DNA from: Cafeteria roenbergensis
Taxonomy: Eukaryota; Sar; Bigyra; Bicosoecida; Cafeteriaceae
DNA length: 64,000 nucleotides
Direction of reading: 5' to 3'
NCBI GenBank assembly: GCA_008330645.1
Contig: VLTN01000024.1
Span: 1 to 64,000, forward strand
The notes under the pieces are model-generated. The model was not told the DNA's origin. It made no database searches and worked only from the letters and a program-made list of their open reading frames with translations. The position numbers were made by a program, and so were the translations under genes. Of the stretch, positions 10,013 to 19,762 are shown in pieces (within the stretch, counting starts at the first letter, position 1; every line of letters begins with the position of its first letter).

Positions 10013-11082
10013 GCCTGCGCTTCGCAGCGCTATCATGCAGCATTGCGTCGTCTGCGTCGCGGGTGGGGGCCCGGCCTCCAGCCGTCGCCGCTGCTGCAGA
10101 GCTCGACGACGTCGACCAGGTCGAGGCGAGTTCTCCGTCGGAGGGGCCGTGCGCGTAACCCGAGGCTGACGACGACGACGACGACGCCGATTCGGCCTGG
10201 AGGCGGAACCGCTCCTCGTCAGCGGCAGCGTCGGACGCCATCTCTGCGCGCGCCGCCGCCGCGTCGCTGGCCAGCGCCGCGGCCCGCGCGCGCTTCGCTG
10301 CGATGCCCCGCTCCAGCCCGCTGACGCGCATGGACGGAATGAGACGCCGGCGCCACTCAAGGCGGTCGCGGGCGACGTCGTAGCCCCTCTCAAACAGGGC
10401 AAGCTCGATATCTGTCAGCTGGGCGCGCAGGGCAGCAACGTCGGTGCCGACGCTGTTGGTGGCGCGGTCGAGCGAGGTTGCGGCGCGCGCGGAGAGGGCC
10501 ACGCGCGCCACTCGCGGCAGGTCCAGCGCCTCTGGACGCGAGGATATCTCCGCGGCACGGACGCAAAGGTGGAAGCAGTGGGCGCTGCGCTCACGCAGCG
10601 GCACGCTCATCGCGTCGGCCAGCAGCGCCTGACGAGTGCGGCTCCCGAAGCCGCGGGGCAGGTCCACGGACACCATGTTCCGCTTTGAAAGGGCATCGGC
10701 AAGCCAGAGGGGCAGCTCAACGCGCGTGTCCGCTTCGATGTCCTGCGCACGGCCACAAACTCAAGGCAGCAGGCAAACGGCGCAGTTTCAAACGCAGCGC
10801 TCCAGCAACTGCCTGGCGCGAAGGCCTCACGCCGGGACACCGCGCCCCCAGCCCGCCCAAGCACGCATTCGCAATGGTCTCCGGGCGGGAGTGCGCAGGA
10901 TCCGAGAGCCCAAGGCCTCGCGGCAACGAGGCCGCAAGCCGCGTCGCAGCTCGCCGCGATGCTTTGCTCACCTCGCGGTCGCTGGTGCTGTCCAGGTAGC
11001 CAATGAGCTCGGCATCGGTCAAGAACGTGCACGGGAGGCGCTCTTCCTCCGCCACGATCTCGGCAATGTCAAAGTATGACAT
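10002..11082 (-). CDS. GINS3: GINS complex subunit PSF3
   Basis: PSF3 is part of GINS (SLD5-PSF1-PSF2-PSF3), which joins CDC45 and MCM2-7 as the replicative helicase. Exon 1 (11082-10972) encodes MSYFDIAEIVAEEERLPCTF, ending DSTSDRE. The intron is 10971-10743 (GTGAGC donor, phase 0). Exon 2 (10742-10002) begins DIEADTRVELPLWLADALSK, then NMVSVDLPRGF, closely matching the SVELP motif of PSF3. The helical C-terminal domain includes LRAQLTDIELALFERGYDVA, like the family's LDELERxLFxxGxxxLN. The MxYFDIDDILxEEExxPC N-terminus is specific for PSF3 among GINS subunits. The protein is 283 aa. It exceeds the usual ~200 because of an Ala/Ser-rich tail after residue 200. The stop lies in one copy of a 21-bp repeat. 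Confidence 0.93.
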
Positions 11083-11564
11083 GCCGGCCGGACCGGGAGT
11101 GGCCGCGAGCGGTCTGATCGTCGCTGAGTTGTCACAACTACAACTGCTTGGCAAAGCCATGAGAGTTTTTGACGCAGGCCGCAGTCTGAACCGCCTCCAG
11201 CGCTGCGCATGCGCGCAGACAAGCGGCAAAGCAGGCGGCAGGCAAGGCCACTGGCGACCACAGGCCTGCTGGGGTGCGGCGCCCCAGCGAGCTGCGCAAA
11301 CAGAAATGGGTTTTGCCGGCCGGTTGTTGGCCGGATTGCGTGAGCGTCATTCCCGCGAGGCGCGTGTTTGCAATCCGATGATGTGCTTGCGCCTGTGCGC
11401 GCGCGCCCCCGCAACGGCCTCCAGCCCTCACACGCACATCCAGTTGGACACCGCGCATGCAACTCTGACACATCCGCCTGCAAACGGCACGCGCTCGCCG
11501 ATCGACCAGCTCCGCTGCGGCGCCCAGCCACGATGCAGAGGCCCACCGCATCGGGGCGGGGGCC
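11083..11564. other. Intergenic spacer upstream of GINS3
   Basis: Spacer between two minus-strand genes. It should hold the GINS3 promoter and the 3' flank of the GST gene. GC content is visibly lower around 11120-11170. I find no exon or conserved motif. Confidence 0.4.
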
Positions 11565-12398
11565 TCAGGCCAGGACGGCGCGCACCTCCGCCTTGTACAC
11601 AGCATCGCCGAGCGCGTGCCTGTGGCGGGACCCGAAGAATTTGCGCATCGCTCCGCAGGCGAGCATCGCGCGCTGGTGGGCCACAACCAGCGGCCACTGC
11701 TTGCCCGCCGTGGCGCCGACGTCCGGGAGCAACTCGGCGATGTAGCAGAGAACTTCCGTCACAGTGACGTCGGGGAACGTGACCGCGCCGCCCACCAGGA
11801 ACACGGCGTCGGCAGAGCCGGCAGCCGGCAAGCCGGCCGCCTCGCCGTCAGAGGCGCCAACAGGCGGCGGCACGGCTGCGAGGCTGGGCTCCGCAGCGGA
11901 GAGCGCGGCAGCGGCCTCCTTGACTGCGGCCGGGACGGCGTCGTTGGCGCGGAGCATGCGCTCGAGGCAGGGGAGATACTTGCCCACCATCCGGTCGCGG
12001 GCAGCGGACAGCGCAGCGTCGCGGTCGGGGGCAAAGGGAACGCCACTGAAGGCGCCCAGAGCGTCCCGGATACCGTCTGCGATGATGTCGCAGCGCGCGG
12101 CCTGGGAGGGGCCGTCTCCGTACAAGCCTGCGCGCCGGGCCAGGTGGCGCACAGCCGCCATGGACTGCGTGAAGCGCTCCCCGTCCAGCTCAAGCAGCGG
12201 AACCTGGTCCCAGGGCAGCACGCCGCTCGCCTTGAGCTCCTGGAACTGCTCGCGCTTGACGAGGTGGCGGTCGGCCCACTCCACGCCAGTGGCGGCCAGC
12301 ATGAATCGAATCTGCTCCGCCAGCCCTCGCCCGTTGAAGTAGTGCAGAACGGCACCATCCGTCCCAGCGGCCGGCGCGGACGCAGGAGACGCTGCCAT
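11565..12398 (-). CDS. Glutathione S-transferase, sigma/alpha-like
   Basis: Cytosolic-type GST, conjugating glutathione to electrophiles. The first in-frame ATG is at 12398 (MAASPASAP), giving 277 aa in one exon. The longer open frame upstream begins at a GTG and was not used. The thioredoxin-fold domain starts AVLHYFNGRGLAEQIRFMLA, with the catalytic Tyr in the YFNGRG position typical of sigma/alpha/mu/pi classes. VLPWDQVPLLELDGERFTQS contains the cis-Pro and the glutathione-binding E/Q-S motif, followed by VRHLARRAGLYG. The all-helical C-terminal domain ends LPDVGATAGKQWPLVVAHQ then MRKFFGSR. A Pro/Ala/Gly-rich insertion of about 60 residues interrupts the helical domain, which makes it longer than the usual 200-220. 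It lies 179 bp head-to-head from PIGU. Exact class and substrate cannot be told. Confidence 0.88.
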   Translation of the reverse strand: MAASPASAPAAGTDGAVLHYFNGRGLAEQIRFMLAATGVEWADRHLVKREQFQELKASGVLPWDQVPLLELDGERFTQSMAAVRHLARRAGLYGDGPSQAARCDIIADGIRDALGAFSGVPFAPDRDAALSAARDRMVGKYLPCLERMLRANDAVPAAVKEAAAALSAAEPSLAAVPPPVGASDGEAAGLPAAGSADAVFLVGGAVTFPDVTVTEVLCYIAELLPDVGATAGKQWPLVVAHQRAMLACGAMRKFFGSRHRHALGDAVYKAEVRAVLA

Positions 12399-12577
12399 AG
12401 GAAAGGCGGCTGCGGAGGTGCTCTCGCGGTGCGCTCGCGGCGCTGCTGCTGGCGGGCCCGCGGCCTGCAAGCGGGCCGGCAGAGCTCCCGTGCCAAAGGG
12501 AAATGCCAGCAGCAACAGTCCGCCGCGCGGCACAGCAGGGCCCCCGCCACCAAAGCCGGGAGAAGGGGTCTGTGGGG
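12399..12577. promoter_or_regulatory. Short divergent spacer, GST / PIGU-like
   Basis: There are 179 bp between the chosen start codons. The GST frame stays open across it from a GTG at 12533, so a longer GST N-terminus from a non-ATG start cannot be fully excluded. Confidence 0.35.
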
Positions 12578-14443
12578 ATGATCTTGCCGCTGTCGGAGGC
12601 GGTCGGGGTCGGGTTGCTCGCGGCGGTGGCGCGGCTGGTTGTCGTGTGGCTGTTTGGCTTTGCCGCGACCAACCCGACGACGGGGCCGGAGCTCAGCGCG
12701 GGGCCGGCCCACGAGGGTGAGCCGAAAGCATGTTCCGCACCGCGCAGCGGCTGGGAAGCTTGTTTGGCTGTCGTGCTGAGCCACCTCACTTTCGCCAGCG
12801 GCTTTCGAAACTGCTCGACCTTGCGCCGCGAGGGCGCGCTCGCTGCTCCCGCTGGCTCGCCTCGCCCACTCTTCTTCGCAGTCGCCGCATTTGTGTCGAG
12901 AGTGCGCGCCTCGCTCCCGGCCCAGGCCTTGTCAAGCGCCGTTCGAGGCAGCTCCGCCGTGTCGCCCGTGTGGCTGGTGCTCTCCGGCGCTGCGGAGCAG
13001 GGCTCGTGGCTCGGCCGGCCCTGGCCCCTCGACCTGTCTCTGTTCGAGAACGCCACAGGCCGCCCTCGCCCGGCCGTCTGGCTGCTGCTGCGGGTGGCCA
13101 CCGACGCTGCGCTGGCGGCGGCTGTGGTCTTGCTCGCGCACGAGATTGCGCAGTGGCGCGCATGGCGGGCGGTGGCAAGAAGCGCACTTGCAGCTCTGCC
13201 GAAGAGCTCTGCCAGCGACACCCAGGGGGGCGCACGCCGCGACGCCCCGACGCCCGAGCCCGCAGGCCCGGCGGCGGCGTCTGCTGGTGCCGACGGCTCC
13301 GACGGTTCCGCTGCCGCCGCCGCCGCCGCCACAACGAAGCCGCCGCCTCCGGGGTCCGACGTCGCCGCCGCCGCCGCCAGTGCCTCGCAGTCGGGATCCT
13401 GGCCGGAGTGGCGCGCGGCGGCGGCCGGAGCAGAGCTCTGTGCGGCGGTTTCACAGCCCTTGGCGGGAGTGGTGCCGGTGCCGCGGTGGTGGCTGGCGCG
13501 AGAGCACTCCGCCGGGCCGCTGCTGGCCGGGCTGGCGGTGGCTCTGCACCCGGCGCTACTGGCCGCAGCCACGGCTGGGGGATGCGGCCTGCTGGCAGAG
13601 CTGGCCATGTGCGTGTCGGCTCTGCAGGTGCTGCGAGGCAGGCCCTGGGCGGGGGCGGCGGTGGCGGGCGGCGTGCTGCTGACGCTGTCGCCTCGGCTCT
13701 GCGCCGGGGCTGGGGCGCTGGCATGCGTGTGGTCGTGGTGCGGCGCGCGGCGGGAGGGGTGGCTGGCGGCGTCGCTGGCGGCCGGCGAAACCGCTCTGGT
13801 GGGCGTCGTCTGCGCAGCGGTTTCGCTCGCAACGTGCTGGGCAGTCGCGCCCGCAGCGACGGCGGCCTGGGTCACTGGTCCCATCACGGCGCCATCAGCC
13901 GTGGTCACTGCCTCCCCGCTGTGGTACATGTCGGTCCACGCTCTGCCGGACTTCCTTCCCTACTTCACAGCTCTGCCGCTGGTCCTGTGCGTGGCTCTGC
14001 CGGTGCTCACGGTGGTCGCCGCGACCCCGCGCGTGGCAGGGGGTGCCCGGAGGAAGGTGGCGGGGGCCTGGCCGGCAGAGGTGCCCGTGGAGTGGGCGGG
14101 CGCGTTGCTGGCTCTGCCGCTGTCCTGCTCCGTGGCCGGCCCGGAGGCGTCGGTGCAGGAGTTGTGCTTTGGGCTCTGCCTGCTTCTGGCAGAGCTGCGC
14201 GTGGTGTCGCAGTGGAAGCCGTCGATAGTGGCTCTGCTGGGCTTCCACTTTGCGTGGGTGGTGGTGGTCGTGGCTGCCAGGCAGTGGGGGTCGCTTGCTG
14301 GCGGCGCGGCTGCGAACACGCTCTTCGCGGGTCAGCTGGTCGGGACTGTCGCTGGCGGGGCGGTGCTGGCGGGGTGGACAGCGGCGGCAGCGCGCTTCGG
14401 CCGGGCGCTCGAGCTGGCCCAGGCGGTAATGCCGGACGAGTGA
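12578..14443 (+). CDS. PIGU: GPI transamidase subunit PIG-U-like membrane protein
   Basis: Multi-span ER membrane protein resembling PIG-U (Cdc91), a subunit of the GPI transamidase that attaches GPI anchors to proteins. Single exon from MILPLSEAV at 12578, 621 aa (PIG-U is usually 430-550). Matches recalled from the family are: LRVATDAALAAAVVLLAHEI (like the ITDALTAIALYFA segment), LHPALLAAATAGGCGLLAEL (like NPYTILSC..), a run LSPRLCAGAGALACVWSW (the YPLTLFVP helix), and SPLWYMSVHALPDFLPYFTA (like the GLFWYFFxEMFxHF motif). Many more Leu/Val/Ala-rich helices follow. A Ser/Ala/Gly-rich insertion (about residues 205-265) lies after the helix that ends AHEIAQWRAW. The stop at 14441-14443 falls in the first copy of an 11-bp satellite. 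The assignment is moderately confident: hydrophobic proteins align easily, but the order of motifs fits PIG-U. Confidence 0.68.
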   Translation: MILPLSEAVGVGLLAAVARLVVVWLFGFAATNPTTGPELSAGPAHEGEPKACSAPRSGWEACLAVVLSHLTFASGFRNCSTLRREGALAAPAGSPRPLFFAVAAFVSRVRASLPAQALSSAVRGSSAVSPVWLVLSGAAEQGSWLGRPWPLDLSLFENATGRPRPAVWLLLRVATDAALAAAVVLLAHEIAQWRAWRAVARSALAALPKSSASDTQGGARRDAPTPEPAGPAAASAGADGSDGSAAAAAAATTKPPPPGSDVAAAAASASQSGSWPEWRAAAAGAELCAAVSQPLAGVVPVPRWWLAREHSAGPLLAGLAVALHPALLAAATAGGCGLLAELAMCVSALQVLRGRPWAGAAVAGGVLLTLSPRLCAGAGALACVWSWCGARREGWLAASLAAGETALVGVVCAAVSLATCWAVAPAATAAWVTGPITAPSAVVTASPLWYMSVHALPDFLPYFTALPLVLCVALPVLTVVAATPRVAGGARRKVAGAWPAEVPVEWAGALLALPLSCSVAGPEASVQELCFGLCLLLAELRVVSQWKPSIVALLGFHFAWVVVVVAARQWGSLAGGAAANTLFAGQLVGTVAGGAVLAGWTAAAARFGRALELAQAVMPDE

Positions 14444-14498
14444 CGGACGAGTGACGGACGAGTGACGGACGAGTGACGGACGAGTGACGGACGAGTGA
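14433..14498. repeat. Six-copy 11-bp satellite at the PIGU stop
   Basis: Six perfect head-to-tail copies of CGGACGAGTGA. The first copy contains the PIGU-like stop. Because 11 is not a multiple of three and each unit ends in TGA, all three plus-strand frames meet a stop within the first three copies (14443, 14454, 14465). Confidence 0.95.
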
Positions 14499-14657
14499 TG
14501 GAAACTTGTCGCGATTGCGGAGCCGGTTGTGGTGGCAGTGGCTCGCTTGCGCCGGTCAGTCCAAGTCGCCACCGCGCCCCTCCACGCCACTCGCACACGA
14601 TGTCACCCGCTGCCCGGGGGTTTGGCGGTCGTCGGTGGCCCGTCTGCTGCGCGTGTC

Positions 14658-15764
14658 TCACTCGGCCTTGGGCTTGCCGGCGTCTGCCTCGGCGGCGCCC
14701 TCTGCAGCGGGGGCGCCCGCGTCGGCCGCGGCGTCGGCGTCGTCGCCGAAGATGATCTCCCACGGGGACGCGACCTTCTTCTTGGAGCAGAGGCGCATGA
14801 GCAGGGCAGGGGCGGAGAGGAGGAGCGCCAGGCCCGCGAGCTTCAGCTGGTCCTGCCAGGTGATGATGCTGGCGCCCGGGCGCAGCTGGGACACGAGTTC
14901 GCCCGCGGTGACGATTGCCCAAACGTACGGCATCTTGCCGATGAGGATGGTGGGGGCGAAGTTGAGCGGGGACACGCCGACCCAGGGGCTGGCGAGGTTG
15001 AGGAACCAGTGGGGGCTCATGGGGAAGGCGCGGACGGTCATCAGGTAGAAGAAGAGGGTGCCCTCGCTGTCGGCGCGGCGGATGCGGTTGCGGAAGGCGC
15101 TGAGCTTGTCCATGAGGCCGAGCTGCTCGAGCAGCGGCTTGCCGAAGGACCAGGAGAGTGCGTAGCACAGCATCGACCCGACCGTGGTCAGCACGGCCAG
15201 CAGCGGCACCCCGACCGCCGAGCCGAACACCACGCCGCTCAGCAGGTTCATCACGAAGCTGCCCGGGATGGAGAATGCTTGCAGGAAAATATACACCGCG
15301 CACACCGCCGCCCCGATCTCGAACTTGGATCCCGCGAGCTGCTGCAGCGACTTTTCGAACGCCTGCACGCCCTCAATGGACAGGGGAATCACGAGCTCCA
15401 CGTCGGGGTGCGCCGCCACGATCTTGGCGCTGCGGCGAAGGGGAAGGAGGGGGGGCACACTCGGAAGCGCAACAGTTCACCACCCAGAGCCAGTGGGCAC
15501 GCGCCCGCACCGGGGACGGACCCATCGGGGAGAACGACCCCGGAAGATGCGACGGGGCGCGAGCGCCGCCGCGTTGCTGGCCGAAGCCAGGCACAGGCGC
15601 CACGTCCAGCGCGTGCCCCCTTTTTGCCACGTGCTGCGAACTCACCGAACGTAGAACAGAATGGCACCAACAGCCATCAGCGACAGCAGGAACACGCCCA
15701 TGAGGGGTGCCAGGGCGGCCAGGCCGCCCGAGGGCTTGCGGGGGGCTGCGGCCACTACGGTCAT
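14658..15764 (-). CDS. TMEM41/VTT-domain (DedA-like) membrane protein
   Basis: VTT-domain protein of the TMEM41/VMP1/DedA superfamily; animal TMEM41B and VMP1 are ER phospholipid scramblases needed for autophagy and lipid droplets. Exon 1 (15764-15646) encodes MTVVAAAP and a first helix GVFLLSLMAVGAILFYV. The intron is 15645-15430 (GTGAGT donor, phase kept). Exon 2 is 15429-14658, 296 aa in total, the normal size. The VTT core is clear: LQAFSIPGSFVMNLLSGVVF, then SMLCYALSWSFGKPL, the family signature VRAFPMSPHWFLNLASPWVG (R..P..PnW.lNl..P), then SPLNFAPTILIGKMPYVWAI. The C-terminus is acidic/Ala-rich after a KKK. Whether it is orthologous to TMEM41A, TMEM41B or TMEM64 is not decidable here. 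It is convergent with PIGU and divergent from ACSS3. Confidence 0.88.
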
Positions 15765-16804
15765 GGCGCTGCCTCGCCTCGAGTGTTGGCAGACTTTTGC
15801 GCCGCGAGCGGCCTCCATCTTTGCATCGGCAAGGATTCGCAGCCGCCTTCTCATTTCGCGGCAGTCGTTGCGCTTGCCCCCCCCTCGCCCCCCAGCCCGC
15901 CTTGCGGGGACAAGGTCGCAGTCCGGGCGCAGACTGCTGCCCTGCACGCCTCCGTCGTTGGCGGCCTCAGGGCGTGCGGGCTGGACCGGGGCCTCTGGCC
16001 CGACAGCCGCAGTGACGCCGCAAGCGGTTGCCCGTGTCGCACAGGTCTGGCGGCCTGCGAGCCTGCCTGCCTCGCCGAGCCGCGCGGCGGATGGCACGTC
16101 GTGCGGGCCGGCCAGTCCACCCCGTGGCGCCACCGCCTAGGAGCGGGCGCGCCGCGCGGGGAGGCGGTGCCCTCCCGGGTCGGGGCCGATGCTCGCCTCG
16201 AAACGTCTCGCGCAACCCCAGTTGACGCACGGCACGCGGCGGTGGCAGCGCTGCGCGGGCCAAGCCCGAGTGCCACGCGCGCGCCGGGGGCCGCGCGGCT
16301 CGCGCAATCCTCAGCGGGAGCGGAAAAACTTGTTGCTGGCGGCTCCTGTTCGCCATGCGCAGGGCGGGTCGGCGCCTCTGCGCTGCAGAGGCGTCGAACG
16401 CAACAACTGCGAGCGGAGCGTTCAGCGCCAGCACTCGCTGTTGCCCACGCGTGAGTGCCGCTGCCCGTACCGCTGCCCCGGATGCCCGCCCGCCCCAAGC
16501 GGGCCCGCAGCGCCTGGCGCTGCTGTGCGCCCGCCAGGGGAGCCCTGACGCCGCCGTGGCCGCGGTGCCGGGACAGCTGACGCTGCCGCGACCAAGGTTG
16601 CCGATTGCGCGCCGGCGTTTGGATCGCTGTGGTCGGTGCCGTCCACCGCATCACGCCAGCTGCGGCCAGGCGCCTGTGACGTTTCGCAGCACCCTCGTGC
16701 CTTGGGCTCGCCGACTCGCGCTCGCAGGACGAGGGCGCTGCGCAAGGTTGCTGCCAGAGCAAGCGAGAACAAGCAACAACAAGAGAGCCCGCGCAACTCG
16801 CGGA
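15765..16804. other. Large divergent intergenic region, TMEM41 / ACSS3
   Basis: About 1 kb between two divergent start codons, the longest such spacer in the window. Open frames run through it on both strands, as expected from base composition, but I see no family motif and no convincing splice-bounded exon. It must hold both promoters. Confidence 0.45.
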
Positions 16805-19345
16805 ATGCTTGCAGCCGTGAGCCGTAGCGCTAGGCGCTCGGCCCTCGCGGCCCGTCCCTTGCTGGCGCGCCGGCTGGCAAGCGTCTCGGCCTACGACGCC
16901 GAGTTTAGCCGCTCGCTAGAAGACCCGAGCGGCTTCTGGCTCGACCAGGCCAAGGAGCTGTCGTGGTCGCAGGCCCCCACCCAGGGCGTGACCGCCGTCG
17001 ACGCTGCCGCTGGGCAGTTCAAGTGGTTTGACGATGGCCGCATCAACGCCACGCGCGTGTGCGTCGACGAGCACGCTGCCACCATCCCCGACCAGCCCGC
17101 CCTCGTCTACGAGTCGGCCGTCAGCGGACCCAACCGCGTCATCACGTACAAGGAGCTCAAGGTCGAGGTCGACCGCCTGGCCGCCGTCCTGCGCGCCCAG
17201 GGCATCGGGAAGGGCGACGCCGTGGTCCTCTACATGCCCATGATCCCCGAGACGGCGTTCGCAATGCTCGCCTGCGCCAAGCTCGGCGCCGTGCACTCCG
17301 TGGTGTTCGGAGGCTTCGCCGCCCACGAGCTCGCTGTCCGCGTGAACGACTGCAAGGCCAAGGCCATCCTCGCGGCCTCCTGTGGCATCGAGGGGCCCGG
17401 GCGCGTCATCCCGTACAAGCCGCTGCTCGACGAAGCGATTGAACTCTCGGACCACAAGCCAGACGCAGTCGTGCTCTTGCAACGCCCAGAGTGCGAGGCC
17501 TCCATGGTGCCGGGAAGGGACCTGGACTGGGCCTCGGAGGTCGAGGCCCGCACCGGTGAAACCGTGGACGCCGTGGAGGTGGCCAGCAACCACCCGCTCT
17601 ACTACCTCTACACCAGCGGCTCTACCGGGCAGCCCAAGGGCGTAGTCCGCGGCACAGGCGACTACCTCACCGCGCTCAACTACTCGCTGGGCGCCGTGTA
17701 CGGGGTGAACCGCGGCGAGACGTGGTGGGCCGCCAGCGACTTTGGGTGAGCGCGTGGCCTTCCTGCGCAGAGACCGGCGCCAGGGCTGATGGCGCGATGC
17801 GCGCGTGGGCCTGCGCGAAACCGCGTGCCGTGGGTGGCGGGAATCGGCTGGGCCGAGCGTCGGCGCTCGATTGCCGCCAGCGGGTCAGTTGTCATCCCCT
17901 GCGCTGCTTGCGGCGTGCGCCCTGCCTTGTCCGTTCGCAGGTGGGTGGTGGGGCACTCTTACATTCTGTGGGGCCCCCTTGCGCGTGGCATGACGTCTGT
18001 CATCTTCGAGGGCAAGCCCGTTGGCACGCCCGACGCGGGCGAGTTCTGGCGCGTCATGCTCAAGCACGACGTCAAGGCCATGTTCACCGCCCCCACCGCG
18101 ATCCGCGCGATCAAGAAGGAGGACCACGACGCCGCCATGCTCCAGAGGGTGAGTGGGGATCCATGCTGAGGACGGTGGAGCCGTCAGCGCGGATTTCTAG
18201 CCGTTGCATCGGCCGTTGACTTGGCCGTTTGCGTGCCAGTTGTAGTGTCAGTGCCAGTTGTAGCGCCAGTGGCCGGTCGCCGCCTGCTTGACGGCTGCCG
18301 CGCGGTGCCGCCCCGCCTTCCGCGCCCGCAGGAGCTCGAGCGCGCCGGGGTGGACAAGCTGCCCCTCCGCACACTCTTCCTGGCCGGCGAGCGAAGCGAT
18401 CCCGACACGGTGCGCTGGGCCATGGACAAGCTTGGCGTGCCCGCCGTGGACCACTACTGGCAGACGGAGAGCGGCTGGCCCATCATCGCCAACTGCGTCG
18501 GGCTCGGCGCGCTGCCGGTCAAGCCTGGCTCCAGCTGCAAGCCAGTTCCCGGCTGGGATGTGCGCGTGCTCCGGCCTTCGGCCGTGGACCAGGGCGCCGA
18601 TGGCACGGGCTTCTTCGGCATCGACGCCTCAACCCACCCCAAGCCGGGCGAGGCCCCGCCCGCACCCCACACCCCAGCGGAGGCCGCCCACGAGGCCCTG
18701 TCGCCCCACCCCGTGGTCCCTGAGGCGGCTGACAACGAGCTCGGCCCCCTCGTGTTCCGCCTGCCGCTGCCGCCCGGCGCTCTCACCAGCCTGCTCAACG
18801 GCGAGAAGCGCATGCGGGCCAGCTACCTCAACGACCACGCCGGCTACTTCACCGCCGGGGACGCCGCCATGCGGGACGAGGACGGCTACATCCACATCAT
18901 GGCGCGCGTGGACGACGTGCTCAACGTGGCGGGCCACCGCCTCAGCACCGGCGGCCTCGAGGCCGCCATCGCCACTGCCGACTGCGTTGCAGAGTCCGCC
19001 ATCATCGGCCCAGCGGACGAGCTCAAGGGCCAGGTCCCCGTCGCACTGGTCGTCCTCAAGGCCAACCGCGACCTCTCCCGCGAGCAAGTGGCCGAGCAGG
19101 TGGTCCGGGCCGTGAGGAAGGAGGTGGGCGCCGTCGCGTCGCTCAGGGCAGGCCAGGTCGTTGTGGTTGACCGCCTCCCCAAGACCAGGTCCGGAAAGGT
19201 CCTCCGCGCCACGATGAAGGCCATCGCCGACGGAACCCCGTTCAAGGTCCCGGCCACCATTGACGACCCGGCCATCATTGGCGAGATCACAAATGCGCTC
19301 GCCACCATCGGCTACCCGCCAGCCAAGGGAGCGGGCTCCGCATGA
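16805..19345 (+). CDS. ACSS3: ACSS3-like (propionyl/acetyl) short-chain acyl-CoA synthetase, mitochondrial
   Basis: Adenylate-forming enzyme that activates a short fatty acid to its acyl-CoA. Exons 16805-17745, 17941-18148 and 18332-19345 keep phase and give 720 aa. Residues 1-27 (MLAAVSRSARRSALAARPLL...) are Arg/Ala-rich without acids, as in a mitochondrial presequence. Motifs in order: FWLDQAKELSW, ITYKELKVEVDRLA, the P-loop-like YYLYTSGSTGQPKGVVRGTG (about residue 265), WWAASDFGWVVGHSYILWGP, FEGKPVGTPDAGEFWRV, YWQTESGWPI, GYFTAGDAAMRDEDGYIHIM, RVDDVLNVAGHRLSTGGLEA, and the C-terminal KTRSGKVLRATMK with the catalytic lysine. The FEGKPVGTPDAGxFWRV block and HRLSTG point to the ACSS3/PrpE branch rather than classic ACSS2. 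It carries an extra Pro/Ala/His-rich loop near residue 480-520. An AATAAA follows the stop. Confidence 0.93.
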
Positions 19346-19762
19346 GAAGCAGCAGCCTCTGCCGACCCTGTGCCCGTCTGTGTCTCGCCCAATGCCTCTT
19401 CCCCCCTCCAATAAAAGTTGTTCTGCTGTCAGTGTGTGGGGTTGTATCGCCGTTCCTGAGCCGGATGGCGCTCCCTGCTGCCCGCACCACGCGCAGCCGA
19501 AGGCCGCCGTCATACTCGCCTGTGCCCGCACGCTGCGCCCAGCACCCCCTCGTTGCCCCCGCCCCTGCACGCACGAACATGCCATCATCCTCGCGACACG
19601 CACGCAACTACCCGTTCCCCAAGAGGCCAACTGCGCCGGATGCCTCGCTGGGCGCCTGGGCTGAGCTGTGCCCCGCTGAGCAAAGCCCCAGCGGCACATA
19701 CACTATGGCTCCGCAGCTGCCGGCGCCGCTTGCCCCCACGCAAGGTGAGCCGTCAGTGCCGC
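19346..19762. other. Convergent spacer, ACSS3 / seipin
   Basis: 3' flanks of two convergent genes. It contains the AATAAA listed separately. No exon or repeat of note is seen. Confidence 0.5.
19410..19415 (+). promoter_or_regulatory. AATAAA poly(A) signal of ACSS3
   Basis: Canonical AATAAA 65 bp after the stop, followed within 30 bp by a GT-rich stretch, the usual layout of cleavage/polyadenylation signals. It is the clearest such signal I noticed near a gene end in the window. Confidence 0.65.

Noticed and set aside
12399-12533. Signal-peptide-like N-terminal extension of the GST (LLLLAFPFGTG...)
   Set aside because: It begins at a GTG, not an ATG; the first ATG at 12398 leaves a normal GST start and a 179-bp divergent spacer.
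14529-16454. 641-codon plus-strand open frame across TMEM41
   Set aside because: Antisense to the VTT-domain gene, whose motifs and intron are clear; GC-rich DNA leaves antisense frames open.
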